From contig CM074758.1 in the NCBI GenBank assembly GCA_037355855.1, positions 5,553,001 to 5,617,000 on the forward strand: a DNA stretch of 64,000 nucleotides, in the 5' to 3' direction. The position numbers were made by a program, and so were the translations under genes. The notes below the pieces were generated by a model. That model had not been told where the DNA came from, did no database searches, and was given only the letters and a program-made list of their open reading frames with translations. This document shows, in pieces, positions 41,383-53,615 of the stretch (positions within the stretch are counted from its first letter, which is position 1; every line of letters begins with the position of its first letter). The stretch is from Pseudo-nitzschia pungens (lineage: Eukaryota; Bacillariophyta; Bacillariophyceae; Bacillariales; Bacillariaceae).

Positions 41383-42521
41383 GGCGGTTGAAACGGCGAT
41401 GGGGGTTGAAACGGCGATGGGGGTTGTTGTGTGCGCGGGATGTGGGCGTGAATGTGAATGTGAATGTGGATGTGGATGGTTGAGATCCTGCGTTCGTAGG
41501 CAGTATTGGTTCGTGCTGTCTGTGCTGTTCGGTGCTATGCTGTGGTGGAATAGAAAGTCAAGGATTCCGATTGATTGATGTAATTACCGGTAGGTAGTGG
41601 TGCTGCACTGATTACTGATTTTGTTGATTGATGTCACTCTACACTCTCTTGTGTTCATGCACGAACGAGACGATGTCGCAAGATGGAAAAATGCAAGATG
41701 AGCAGTAAATCTAATGGTACTTGTAAATTAAGGTTGTCAGGTAAGATTTAGGAAGAAAAACTCATCACCCATCGTAGGGGTACGGGTAAGGCTAAGTTTA
41801 CCAGTCATGATCACCTCTCGCATCCATCCATCCACAAAAAAGGCCTTTTTCAGAAATCCTGGTTCTTTCCTTGTATATTTATATGTACAATATATATTAT
41901 AATATATACTAATCCTACTAATAGAAATACATGAGAGACTGCACGACTCAATAATGTTTTGCGACCACCTTGTTTATTGTTTCCGAATGCATGCTTCCAT
42001 GATCCAGGACTGGTTTTTGGTGGGCGCCATTTTTCGAAGAGACTTTTCCGTTCGCCACACTTTTGGAACATTTTTCAACCCACGCGAGTCTTCTTCCGTT
42101 GTGTCACTGCGTTTCAAACGAGTTCTTTGGCTCTTGCGGAAGATTCTTCCCACAAAAATTACAACGCTTGGGGCGTCTTCGGTAACTTACTTCATCACAG
42201 GAATTCCAGCAAAATTGTCATCTCGGAAGACACGGCAGCGGTGCGGTGCCCTCGCGATGCACTAGTAACATTAACTACGCAAGCACAAGCGCAAGCGCAA
42301 GAGCAAGCGCAACTACTACAAGTAGATCTTACCAGGTATCGGTAAACCTTACACCATTACAGTACAAGTTCGCTCACTCGCACTGCGGAAGGCATCATTG
42401 TGTTTCGCCGCATTCCTTCCGAATCCATCCTTTGGTTGCCTTGCCTTCGAAACGACGAAAAGACCATTGCAACCACAATCCGAGTCCCCCCTCCTACGGT
42501 ACAGATTTCACCCCGGAAACG
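41383..42521. other. Intergenic
   Basis: GATGGGGGTTGAAACG units twice near 41398-41428, GAATGT/GGATGT hexamers at ~41450-41480, CAAGCG tract at ~42280-42310 and GGTAAACCTTACACC near 42341. No supported gene. Confidence 0.45.
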
Positions 42522-42839
42522 ATGACAGCGATTTCCCTAAAGACCTATCACCAACCTTCCGCGAAAAAGCCAAAGGGTTCCTTCCCGTCACCGGACGACG
42601 ACGACGAAAACCTCCGCCACTATCCCCGCTCGAAGATGATCCAGGACGACATTGCCCTGGCCGTCAAGACGTGGAGACGGCAATTCCTCGGGGGCATTGT
42701 CCACGGCGGCAACAACGGCCACCGAACGAGAGCGGCTCGGGACGACGACGACGACGACGACGACGACGACCGGAAAGCACTGATTGCGCCCGCTCGCCGC
42801 GGGCGCTCCCTGACGTCCGGACCGAGCCGAGCCGAGTGA
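42522..42839 (+). CDS. Possible small basic/acidic hypothetical protein, 105 aa
   Basis: A short frame starting MTAISLKTYHQPSAKKPKG, with a helical part SKMIQDDIALAVKTWRRQFL and a run of ten Asp near the end. The helical part looks protein-like; the tail follows from a GAC tract. No family recognised. The frame stays open upstream to 42246, but the upstream part looks like leader. Could be a real small protein or chance. Confidence 0.35.
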   Translation: MTAISLKTYHQPSAKKPKGSFPSPDDDDENLRHYPRSKMIQDDIALAVKTWRRQFLGGIVHGGNNGHRTRAARDDDDDDDDDDRKALIAPARRGRSLTSGPSRAE

Positions 42840-43813
42840 ACCCGATCCAACGGTGCGGGAACGGAACGAAACGAAACGAAACGAAACGAAATGATACGAA
42901 ACAAAACGAAATTTAACAAAACAATACGATACGAAACGAAACGAAACGAAACGAAACGAACGTCAGCCGACGAAACGAAAATGCGTCACAACGATGCGAC
43001 GCGGCAAACTCGGCGAAATGGATTTCGTCGTCACAATAACATAGAAGAGGCAAATGCAGATCGGATCGGATCGGATCGGATCGGATCGGATCGGATCGGA
43101 TCGATTTGGGTCCGATCGATCGCACGGATTGGAAATCCTTTACAAGACAAGGAAAATGGCGACGCTACCGAGGATGAAAGGCTCGCCGGCGATTCATTCC
43201 ATCGACTTCCGACGCAACGACCGAATGAATCCATTACACCACGCACGTACGGTACCGGACAAAAGATTGTCGGAAAAGTCGAGAGACGGGTGCGGCAGAA
43301 GTGCGCAAGAGCGGTGGCCCCGTGTGCGGGCGGAACACACCACGACTAAACCGTCGCGAAGATCGAAACCGGTGCAACTTTTGCCGTCTCCCGTGCGCAA
43401 TCATTGCTAACTGGAGTAATATTGCTACACATACATATTCCGTAATATAATATTCAATAATGTAACAATATATTTTTACTATCGGATTGTTGTAAACCTA
43501 TGAATGCACCGGGTTCCCTCGAGTAGTTTTACGGAGCCAGATCGAATCTGGAACGGCAATACAGTATGAAAAAGCCGAAACCAATCCTGGAGGCCGCTGT
43601 GTGCGTGAACCCAACAGCACAAAAACCGTGACCAACCGACGGGAACCCATTTTGAACAGAATCCGGGCTCGAAGATTGTTCGAGTCCTGATGAATCACAT
43701 GAATGATGCTATTAGCAAACCCCTGATCACTCGTTAGCGATCACATCTAGAACATGAAAAAGAAAAAGTCGTCGTCGGTTATCCGTCGGATCGACTCTCG
43801 TGGCATCGCAAGA
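42840..43813. other. Intergenic with pentanucleotide tracts
   Basis: ACGAA pentamers at ~42862-42960 with interruptions and ATCGG pentamers at ~43058-43102. The rest is unique DNA at the 3' side of the paralogue-2 gene; nothing supported. Confidence 0.5.
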
Positions 43814-46179
43814 TCACCCTATGTGGGTCGTTCGGAGGATGGTCAGCTTTCTCGATGGATTGGCGCTCTTTCGACTGATCAGCTTGGATACCTTGATCGC
43901 TGTCAGAGTCCTGACGTCTTCGTCGTCTACCGCCACTAACTTGTCGCCGACTTTCACCTTGTCCACGACCACGGAAGTATCCTTCACCGCGTGGACGACG
44001 GGTGCGCCATCGTCGGGGGTATCAATCACGACACCCAACTTGCCCGGAGGAGCAAATACGTGAAGAATTTCTTCCTTGACCTTGGCTGCTCCGGACTGTC
44101 GGAAGTGGTCTTCGTACGAGCCATCGTCGCCATAGGGTCCGAGAGCGGCACCCGTAGCACCCGCGTTCATGGGAAACGACATGTTTTGTGTGTTGGATCC
44201 AAAAGTCCCTCCGGCGGAGGAAACGGAATGTTCTCCGTTCCCGTATGCCTTGGAATAGTCGTAATCCACGGTGCCAACACTGTGATGGTTGTCAACGAAA
44301 AATCCAACAAACACAAAAATGAATATGAATATGAATGTTTTGTTCAGTACAGCTGTTCAGACCTGGCGGGATAGAACCATGCATCCGAACGAAATGGACG
44401 AGAACACCACATCTTGTGCATGATGCACATTGGCGCGGAACAAAAAAATCTAGCGCGCACTCACCTTCGATCGCCGTATGCGGCATTGCCCAAAATTGAG
44501 GGCCCCGCCAGGGTGCTAACTTCGTCTTCTTTGATCGATATTTTGTTTGGCGGAGGATCTACGCTTTGCGAATCGTTCTTGGAGTTGTTTCCCTTGCAAT
44601 ACAAACAAGCGAGAATGAGTCCAATGAGGAGAGCTGCACCTCCGCAGGCAATTCCGATGATCGCGGCCAAGGACAATCCGGGTTTCTTGTCGGGAGAGGT
44701 TTCGGGATCCGTAACCGGCGCTTCCGTAGGAGGGGGCTTCTCATCTTCAAAAGAAACGGGCGACGCATCGGTGACTGCCTCCAGCAATGGATCGTTCGTG
44801 CTTTGCAAGGCTTTGACATAATTGTCACGCCGTGTCGCAGTAGCAAAAGGAGATTTTGCCAAATCCTCTGCGCTTAATTTGGTACCCCCTAAATTGTAGG
44901 AAGCTCCTTGCCTGTAGGTCACGACGACGTTGCTGGTTTGGAGTTCTCGTTGCTGCTTTTCTCCTCCTCTCACCAATTTTCGGTCGACGGTCGACCCAAC
45001 AAAGCTGGTGACTTCGAACGCAACTCGAAAGAGACCATCTTTGTATTTGCGCTCGTAAAATGACTTGGCGAAAGCTGCTGTTTCGGATTCCCATGCTTTT
45101 TTTGCCGAGTCCGGAAAGTTCCCGATGCCACTGAGTGTCATTTGAAGGTTTTCTATCGTTTCCATCGTCCATTCGTCGGTGGCATCTGACGTGGGAGCTT
45201 TAGTGGTGGGAGCCATAGTGAGGGAAACACCGCCGTCGTCCTTCGTTGGAGTCGCAGTCGGGTTCAACGTTGTGGGAGCTTCGGTCGGAGCAGCGGTCGG
45301 TCGCAACGTCGGAAAGGGTGTGGGGGGGTAAGTCGGGTATGGAACCGGAGGAGTAGTCGGTGTATCAGTCGGTGTTACAGTTGGTTTAGAGGTTGGCGAA
45401 TCCGTCGGGCTGAGCGTAGGATTCAGAGTAGGATTCAAGGTTGGTGCCACGGGAGCATCGGTGGGCGCGACGGGAGCATCGGTGGGCGCAACGGGAGCAT
45501 CGGTTGGTGCAACGGGAGCCTCCGTTGGTGCGACGGGAGCCTCCGTTGGAGCAATGGGAGCATCGGTTGGAGCAACGGGAGCCTCCGTTGGTGCGACGGG
45601 GGCCTCCGTTGGAGCCACGGGAGCATCGGTTGGAGCCACGGGAGCTGCTGTCGGAGAAGCGGTCGGTGGAGAAGTAAATGTGAAAATTCCGGTAGGCGAG
45701 GAAGTCGGTGCCGCCGTGGGATTCTCGGTATCGAAAAAAAACACCGGGGGAAATGATGGTTCCGGAGTGTCATCAAAACCAGGAATCTCTAGCCCGTCAT
45801 CATCCATACCTGCCGCGAGGACGTTTACGACCAATCTCATTCCATAATTCTCGCATCTATCCTCGATGTCGCAGGCAAAGAAAAGGGATTTTCCAGCATC
45901 GCTTTCCTGAAAAACGTATTCGGTGGGGGATTTGTTCCCAATGGCAATTCGACCGGTTTGAGTGCAGTCGTTTGTTGGGTGGATAAATACGTTCTGTATC
46001 TCGTCGACGGTCCAAATAAAGGTAATGGAGTCACCGACCCTGGCGGTCTCCGTGGGATAGGGACTGTTGTCGAATTTCAGAGTCCATCCACTGTATAGGT
46101 TGTTTCGCTGACCCAGGACCGCGGTTACGGCCCACGACGCAGCAACGAGAATGTGCAGGATTCGTCGAAGAGATGTCAT
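43814..46179 (-). CDS. Cupredoxin-like / Pro-Thr-rich / transmembrane / PDZ protein, two exons (paralogue 2)
   Basis: Exons 44465-46179 and 43814-44279, a 185-nt GT-AG intron (44280-44464), in-frame join, 726 aa. Same order as paralogue 1: signal peptide (ends AVTAVLG), cupredoxin-like domain with GDSITFIWTVDE, FIHPTNDC and CENYGMRLVVNV, a Pro-Thr stalk built largely of a 7-residue APVAPT(D/E) unit in about ten copies, a folded ectodomain, a membrane helix (AAIIGIACGGAALLIGLILA), tail DEVSTLAGPSILGNAAYGD, and a C-terminal PDZ domain with GKLGVVIDTPDDGAPVVHAV. The intron splits the same Ser codon as in paralogue 1. The PDZ domain is far more conserved between the two than the ectodomain, so the intracellular job is under stronger constraint. 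It points toward paralogue 1, with the retrotransposon between them. Confidence 0.85.
45435..45665 (-). repeat. 21-bp coding tandem (APVAPTD/E unit) in stalk of paralogue 2
   Basis: About ten in-frame 21-base units within the stalk; length is probably variable among strains. Reads open in all frames, giving shadow frames. Confidence 0.85.
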
Positions 46180-47086
46180 GGTAAAAAAATGATAAGGATG
46201 ATGACAGACTGCGTTTCCAAAAATTTGTTGGTTGTTTCGCAGACGCGATTGGATCGTCGAGCTTTTTGACCGGATGCAATTTTGATAATTCAGGTTCTGT
46301 CGCTTTTTGGTTCGGTTGCTTTCTCGTCACTCCGATGAAATCAACCACTAAACGACGTCGTTTTTGCGACAGTTTCAACAATTGCAAGCGAGAATTAGAT
46401 TCACAAGGTTGTTCAAATCGTCGAATGTTCGAGAGTGAAGAGGGTGGTGTCTGTTACGAAGTATTTGGTAATGACCGAATGAATGAATAAATGAATGAAC
46501 CAATGAATCAATGTATTGTTGATCTCTCTCCAGAGTCCTCAAATGCTGCTGATGGTGGGTGTGATTGTTCTACCTACGTAGTCGAAATTAAAATGAAAGA
46601 CCCCTACTTTTCTTTTTGTCGAGATCTAAGAAACAGTGCTCCTATTTTGCTTCGTACTTTTCATGTGACACCGCATGGCGAGTCGCGGTAACTCGTACCA
46701 TCGGTACGATTGGCCGTAGGGGTGGCTAGTCGTACCGTTGACGACGTCGATCTTTCATTTTTCATTGATGCTGCCAATCATTAATTTGGAATCGAAACAG
46801 GAACGATAGTGGGAGTATCCAAGGATTGCAGCCCACGTGCGATCGGTAATTAATTAGCGGTCACAAGGAGCTTTCCAGTGCGAATCTCGAGTCAAATTCA
46901 TTCGTGTCAGGTTCCGAACGCCAAAATTACAGTGGCGGCCGGCTTGGCTGTCCTCTCGTTTTTTACAGTTGTGCGGCGAGCAGTGTCAATCACGGACCAA
47001 ATCTTTCACACGATTCAAGGATAAAAAGGACTCCCATCAACAAGGGACGACGTACGAACTACTACGTACTTAGTACGTATTTCTAG
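46180..47086. other. Intergenic, upstream of paralogue 2
   Basis: AATG/AATGAATGAACC tract at ~46478-46512. No gene seen; the part next to 46180 would be the promoter of paralogue 2. Confidence 0.45.
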
Positions 47087-47602
47087 CTCGTACTACGGAA
47101 TTCCTATCAGCTGATCCCCCCCATTTTTAATCAGATTAACTCGGGGAGTTTAGGGCATTTTGACCTTCGTCTACTAGTAGATTTTTCTACACGGCTCTAC
47201 AGAGCATCTCCAAGGCAACTCGTTGAGAAATCTCTCCAGTACTAATTCTATATGATATTGTTCAAAATTACATTTTGGCTCCTACTCAACCAATCTTGAC
47301 TTGATAACACCAGATAAACCAACTCTGGGCACAAGGGTTGGATGGACATAGGTGGTATGGCTACAAGTCTATTGCAACTGCTTCCAATTCAATCACCATG
47401 GTCAGGAGGAGTTGTAGCCCAACTTGTACATGAATTTGTGTAGAAAATTAGTACCAGAGTTTTTTCTGGGAAATGATCGAGTTGTGTCGTAGACTCCAGT
47501 AGAAAAATGTACCACCAGACGAAGGTCAAATTGCCCTAAACTCCCCGAGTTAATCTGATTCAAAGTGGGGGGGATCAGCTGATAGGAATTCCATAGTACG
47601 AG
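47087..47602. mobile_element. 516-bp MITE-like element with ~100-bp terminal inverted repeats
   Basis: The left arm (from CTCGTACTACGGAATTCC) and the right arm (ending GGAATTCCATAGTACGAG) are near-perfect reverse complements over ~100 bases, including ATCAGCTGATCCCCCC and ATTAACTCGGGGAGTTTAG blocks. No coding capacity. A clear target duplication is not visible. Confidence 0.75.
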
Positions 47603-47908
47603 TTCGATGACAGTGATTGACAATAAGAAACTCAGAAAATGCACTTCTGTGGGTAGAAAGAAAACAAGGGATTGCAAAAACTAGAATCAGAATGAATAAA
47701 CTAGTTCTGGTGGATCCCCAAAGATGTTTTTGAAATCAAAAGTGATTGTCTTCTCCAGTCACAAAAATGACATCATTTGTGACTGGAATGAAAATGAGTA
47801 ACAGCTCCTCAGAATTAGTTATGCTGCTTTACAAGTTTCACATGACTACTACTATCTTCATCATCATTACTAGAGTTGGGATATGGCAAAATGACACCAT
47901 CATCATCT
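47603..47908. other. Short spacer, no gene
   Basis: AT-rich; contains a short inverted pair TCCAGTCACAAAAATGA / TTTGTGACTGGA near 47755-47790. Nothing else seen. Confidence 0.4.
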
Positions 47909-48080
47909 ATGAAGATATTTCACCTTGATATTATGCTACTTACCATTGGGGTATGGTTGTTGTGTACAATATGTACTATAACCAGATACCCAGCCCCTGC
48001 AGTTAGTTCACAAGCGAGCGAGTTAGCGAGCGCATCGATTCAAATACAGGTGTCAGTAAAAGGTATGGTCAGTACATTCA

Positions 48081-48613
48081 TGTAATGATTTCGCTCGTCA
48101 GCAAAACAGGGAGAGCAGCAACAACAGTACAGCACGGAGTGGTGGCAGTTGGTTAGACTACAGAGGATACTGTTCAACCACTATTGCATATACCACGAGC
48201 ACACTAGTTACCACTCTAGAGGTACATTAGAGATGTCAAGTATCATTGCCGGGCATGATGTGTTCTTTTAGAGGTTTAAACTGAGAGTATTCCAAAGAGT
48301 GAGAGCTCGGATGGAGCTCCGAATAATTGTTCCCTATCGCTGATTCGTATGTCGGTAAAGGGTCAGGGCACGTAGGTCCAGTACTTAATTGAACGTACTG
48401 ACCGTACCTTTTACTGTCACCTGCAGCACCTGTAGCACCAGTACTGTAGCGTACGCGCTGTACGCTGTAGCACTGTACTTGAATCGATGCGCTCGCTAAC
48501 TCGCTCGCTTGTGAACTAACTGCAGGGGCTGGGTATCTGGTTATAGTACAAATCGTACACAATGACCATACCCCGACGGTAAGTACCATAATATCGAGGT
48601 GAAATATCTTCAT
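48081..48613. repeat. LTR-like direct repeat, left copy
   Basis: From TGTAATGATTTCGCTCG to GGTGAAATATCTTCAT. Includes short tandem CTGTAGCAC units near 48425-48475 and CTCGCTAACTCGCTCGC. Confidence 0.8.
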
Positions 48614-51600
48614 AGTCCCCGTGATTCATGCCAGTACTGTACTCAAAGGTCGTACATAGCTCCATGTAGATCCACAGTAATACAAGATACCAATCCAAAT
48701 CCAAATACTTTGAGTCATATCACAAAGCAACTCTTGCTTCACGTCCGTGTCGTGTCCCCGGAATATAGGTCTCCGGGTCAACAAGTCGATGGTCACAATC
48801 AAATAGACTTGGTACTTGCATGGATCATACAATAGATCACCTTGTATCCGTTCTGCTTGTCAGAGAGCAAACTGCATCAAATGTTGCAGCTGTCAATATC
48901 GTTTCTTCGAATCACAACAGAGGCCCGGCTAATAGTAAAAAAAATGGGGGGTTTTTGGACATCTTGCTCCAGCACTTAAGGACCTTTTGCCCTGCATGCT
49001 TTCAAAGATATATCGTCCCGGCTGTTAGGGCCTTTTGCCCCACACACCAAATCTTATCCTGGCACATCCCAAGACTATTAGCCTATTATAAATCAATCGT
49101 CATTTCATTTCACTTGGACCACACCAGTCCCCGAGACCACACCGGTCCCCGAACTGGTTGCTGTCTTCATCCAGCTCATTCGTCCTTGCCGTTTACATAC
49201 AGCACATTCGTCGTGGTTAACATGACTCAGCTGAGAAATCGATTCAGCTGTTCTTGGCTATCCGCTGTTCGTACAGCTCGTGTCGTGCTTGGATATAATT
49301 CCAGATCCGAAACGCGCTGCGATATAATTCCAGATCCGAAACGCGCTGCTACTGCAACTCGTTCGTTCGTTCGTTTGTTCGTTTGTTCGATCATGAGCAA
49401 GCTGTCCCCAGAGCAGTATAACTGTTGCTCCTGTTCCACTCAGGCGTTGTAGGAACGCTTCTCCAATTGTTATCGTAGGAACGCTTCTCCAATCGTTATC
49501 GTAGAAACGCTTCTCCAATCGTTATCGCAGAAACGCTTCTCCAATCGTTATCGTAGAAACGCTTCTCCAATCGTTATCGTAGATCCGTAGATCCATAGAT
49601 CCACAAACGCGCTGCCCCTGCAACTTGTTCATTCGTTTGATTCATGAGAAAGCTGTCCCCGGAACAGCACTATCAATCCGAATCACGCTGCTCGTCCTGT
49701 AATATTGTCTTTTCAAACAGCAGTTCCTGATTCGTAGATCGTATAGATTCGTAGATCATATATTCAATTCGTAGATCATATATTCAAAACCACGCTGCTC
49801 CTGTAACGGGACGACCGGTTCAATTGTTGGTTGTTGTCCCTGGGAACAGCAGTTCTGTGTTCGTAGGATCGAACGTAACAAGTTCGATGCCACAGTTTAA
49901 ATACTGGGCTTCATGGCAATCAGCGTCAGCGTCATCCATAGAGGAACAACTCGTGGCAATCAGCGTCAATTGTAGGGTAACTGAAATACATTCAATCAGT
50001 CATCGATCGTCGTGGTAATCAGCATCAGCGTCATCCGTAGAGTAACTCCCGTCGAGTAGCTTGTGGCAATCAGCACCATCCGAAAGGCACTGCTGCGTTC
50101 CATGCGCTAGTAACGTAGCCGCCTGTCTCGTATCAACTTCGATATTGTTTCGGTTTGTAATCTTCTGTTCAGCGCAACGCTGTTGCGCTTCCATTATTGC
50201 AGCCTAAGCGTTCACTCGTAGCAGGGACAGTATGTCCCCGTTTATAGAGATACGCTTGATCGCTTGGCCCAGATGCGCTGCTGCTGGTGTTCCGTCTGCA
50301 ACAGGGACAGCGTGTCCCCGTAATGGGAGTATCGTTACTGTCTTGTTCTGCTTGGTCACAGTGGCGGACACAGCTCTGTACCCGCAGGCACAATCCTTGC
50401 AAGGCTCGGAGAATATCTACTCTGTCCCCGCGAGTCTTCAAGGGATTGCCTGAGAGATTAAGGCTGTTCCAATGGCTTCGTGTTGTCTGCCGACGCTCAT
50501 TTTGCTGTAGCTTTGGCGCTCCACCGATAACAAGGATAGCATGTCCCCGTAACTGGAGGATCAGCACTGCTTGTCTATGTGCAACGCCGTAATCCTTCGT
50601 GCTACACGCAACTCCGTTGCGCTTCTATTGTTCGGCCTTTTAGCGTTCAACCTATAACAGGGACAGCATGTCCCCGTAACTGGAGGATCAGTACTGCTTC
50701 GGCTCGTTGGCATTCCACTCGTGGTGACGTGTCCCCGTAACTGGGACACCAATGCGTTTCCGCGCAATGCTCAGTGCTCTTGGGCTTGTCCAGCGTGGTG
50801 GCAACAGCGCTATACACGCAGGCTTGATTCTTGCAAGGCTCGCACTTGGATAATGTCGACTTTGTCCCCGCGAGTCTTCAATGAATCATCTCAGAGCTAA
50901 GTTCCAGTACGCAGCTGTAACATGCTATTAGATAGCTCAAATACTATTCATCGTGAAGACAGACACTCCAATCCGTCCCCGCTGTCTGAAGCAATGGATA
51001 CTTGTCCCGACGTTGCTCTAGTTCAGCAATCCATATGCTTGTACTGGCTCTGTTACGCTCGTAACATAGCACGTCGTAGCAAGTCCATAACAGGGACTGT
51101 CATAACAGGCCAAGTCCCCTCGTGATAGAGCACGTCGTAGCAGGTCCATAGCAGGTCCGTAGTAACAGTAGCGTCGGCATTCACCGTGAAGGCAGGAACG
51201 GTCGAATCTGTCCCCGCTGGCTGAAGCGGTGAATCTTTGGTCTTTGTCGGTGCTGGGGTTTAATTGCTCCCAGAAACATAACAGGCCGAGTCTCCACAGG
51301 TCTCATGTCCATAGCAGGGAACGCAATAACAGGCCGAGTCCCCAGAGGTCTCGGCATTCACCGTGAAGACAGGAACGGTCGAATCTGTCCCCGCTGTCAG
51401 AAGCGGTGAATACTTGTTCTTTGTCGTGTCCCCGCTGTCAGAAGCGGTGAATACTTGTTCTTTGTCGTGTGACTAGGCAACCAAGGCCGAGTCCCCAGAG
51501 GTCTCGGCATTCACCGTGAAGACAGGAACGGTCGAATCTGTCCCCGCTGTATTCTTTATCCTTGTAAGTCACGAGCTCTGTGAGCGTCACATTGCTCCTT

Positions 51601-53615
51601 ACTATAGATCATGTTCAATGCGACGCCCTGTCTTACGCCAACCGCTGTGGGTCCAAGCTGCGCTTGTCCCCTTCCTCCAGCGCCATGCCTCCAGGCTGCG
51701 CTTGTCTCCTTGCTCTTGCCAGTCCTCCCCAGCTGTTGTAGGCTTCTCGCCTGTCAGGGTATCGATGTTGTCCTCTTGCTGCTGCTGCTACTGCGCTTTC
51801 GCTGCAAGGACAGGCACATTACATCGTCCCCGCTGTTCTTCAGGGAAAGACAGTAGGCTTCTCTTTTGTCAGGGGATCAACGTTGTCCTCTTGCTGCTGC
51901 TGCCGCCGCCGCTACTGCGCGTTCGCTGCAGCTGCTCTTTCGCTGCAAGGACAGTAATATATATACCACATCGTCCCTGCTGTTCTTCAGGGGAAGAGAC
52001 TGTATCTGGCGTCTGCTGCGAATCGCGTCTAGCATCTTGTCTAGCTTCTTGTCTACTAGCTTCTGTGGCATCGTAGTAAGGACAGGAATCAGTCCCTTCG
52101 CTTTGCATCTTGTCTCGCTTCTGCGGCATCGTAGTAAGGACAGGAATCAATCCCTTCGCTTCGGTTCATCTATCGATCCGTTACGTGAACGCTAGTATCG
52201 GCTATCAATTCCTCGCAATCCATCGAGCGCTATTCTACAGGATACAGCAATCGCTCATGTGCTTTCCACAGTACGCTTTCAGTGCAAGGACAAAATATAG
52301 AGCACATTGTCCCCGTTGTCCTTTCAGTGGAAGCGGCCATACAGAATCAGTGTTGCTGAGTAATTTTCAGGGAAGGCAATTGCTTTGGGGTTCGCCTTTG
52401 AGTCCATTTGTAGGGCATGTCCGCTCGTATGGCACGTTTTCTTTCTCGTACCAGGGCACGTCTTCTTTCTTGTACTAGGACACGTCTTCTTTCTCGTACT
52501 AGACCAGTCGTCGGGCACTACCGATGACACCTTTTCTTCTGTCACGAGCAAAGATGGGCTTCTTGTTGAGGATATTGGTAGTTTCAGAGATACTTTTTGC
52601 AAATAATTGCAAACATACAAGCCTTTCGGCCATCGTACAAGCCTTTCGGCCGTCATATAAGAAGCCTTTCGGCCGTCATACAAGCCTTTTGGCCATCGAA
52701 CGTCACAAACGCTCAGATTTGATGCCAAGGCATACTACAGCCCTTGCGGCCGATCCGTCCCTGTAAATAACAGGGTCCCCGGATCCTATCCTCGCCTGTA
52801 CACAACAGGGTCACTGGATTTCAGGTCCATTCAGTTCTATTGCGTCCATTGCAATCTTCAATTCTTTCGATACATGGATACCCTATCCAAACGAGAAGAA
52901 ATGGCAATCACTGGATCTGTCCGTTGTCCAAGTGAAAGACGTTCGAAAAATATTCCAATCGATTTGGTCTGTGTGTTACTGATTGCGAGAGTTCCTCTCT
53001 CGGTGAAAGTCCGTCTGTTCGAACCCTAGACGATCAACCATCCAATCAGTCCGTCGATTGGTTCTCTATGGTTATCTCTGTACGTCACCTGGCTGCAATC
53101 CACACGTTCATTGCTTACGACTCGTAGCAATCGGTCCCCACTTACTCCTGCTGATCGGGCTGAAGCTGATGGAGCCACCATCAACTCTGTTTCATAGACA
53201 CTGGCGTGGGTCTCGTCCTAGTGTCCCGGTCTGTCTGTTCAGCAGCGAGTCCCCGTTTACATCATTGCGGATTCCGAAGAGACATTCGGCCATCCACTTG
53301 AGGCACTGCGATGTCGATCGTCTTGTCAACGATTGAGTTTTACATCCAGCAGATGGTTCTTTTTCATCCAGGAAGCTCGGATACAAGACGTCCGGGTACG
53401 ACGCTCGTCTTCCGAGATCTCAGATGCCAGACGGTGATCGGCCGACTGTTTGCGCGTTTTTTACATCAATTGCCTGATGCCGTCGCGGATCAGGCATTCG
53501 GATTTCTTCAAGGCTCTAGTCAGCGTCCTGACGTCGAAGGCGTTCTCATCGCGTTTCGGCGATTCGAACGTGTCCGGCCTTTCGGCCGAACGACGAGACC
53601 TTGGGTCTGATAAAC
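48614..53615. other. Non-coding interior with reiterated TCCCCG word
   Basis: About 30 copies of GTCCCCG or one-base variants lie scattered at 50-200-base spacing on the plus strand, often as TGTCCCCGTAACTGG, TGTCCCCGCTGTC or GGGACAGCATGTCCCCG. Other reiterated words are CCTTTCGGCC (52620-52690, 53578), TCTCGGCATTCACCGTGAAGACAGG (51180-51540) and CAGGAATCAATCCCTTCGC (~52085-52160). Frames are short and none resembles a protein family. Confidence 0.65.
49452..49581. repeat. 26-bp tandem repeat, five copies
   Basis: Unit (G/A)AACGCTTCTCCAATCGTTATCGTAG-like, five near-identical copies within the LARD-like interior; preceded at ~49290-49347 by a doubled ~31-base block with ATATAATTCCAGATCCGAAA. 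Confidence 0.9.

Noticed and set aside
52980..53035. tRNA-like T-loop GTTCGAACCC
   Set aside because: No matching acceptor or anticodon stem could be drawn around it.
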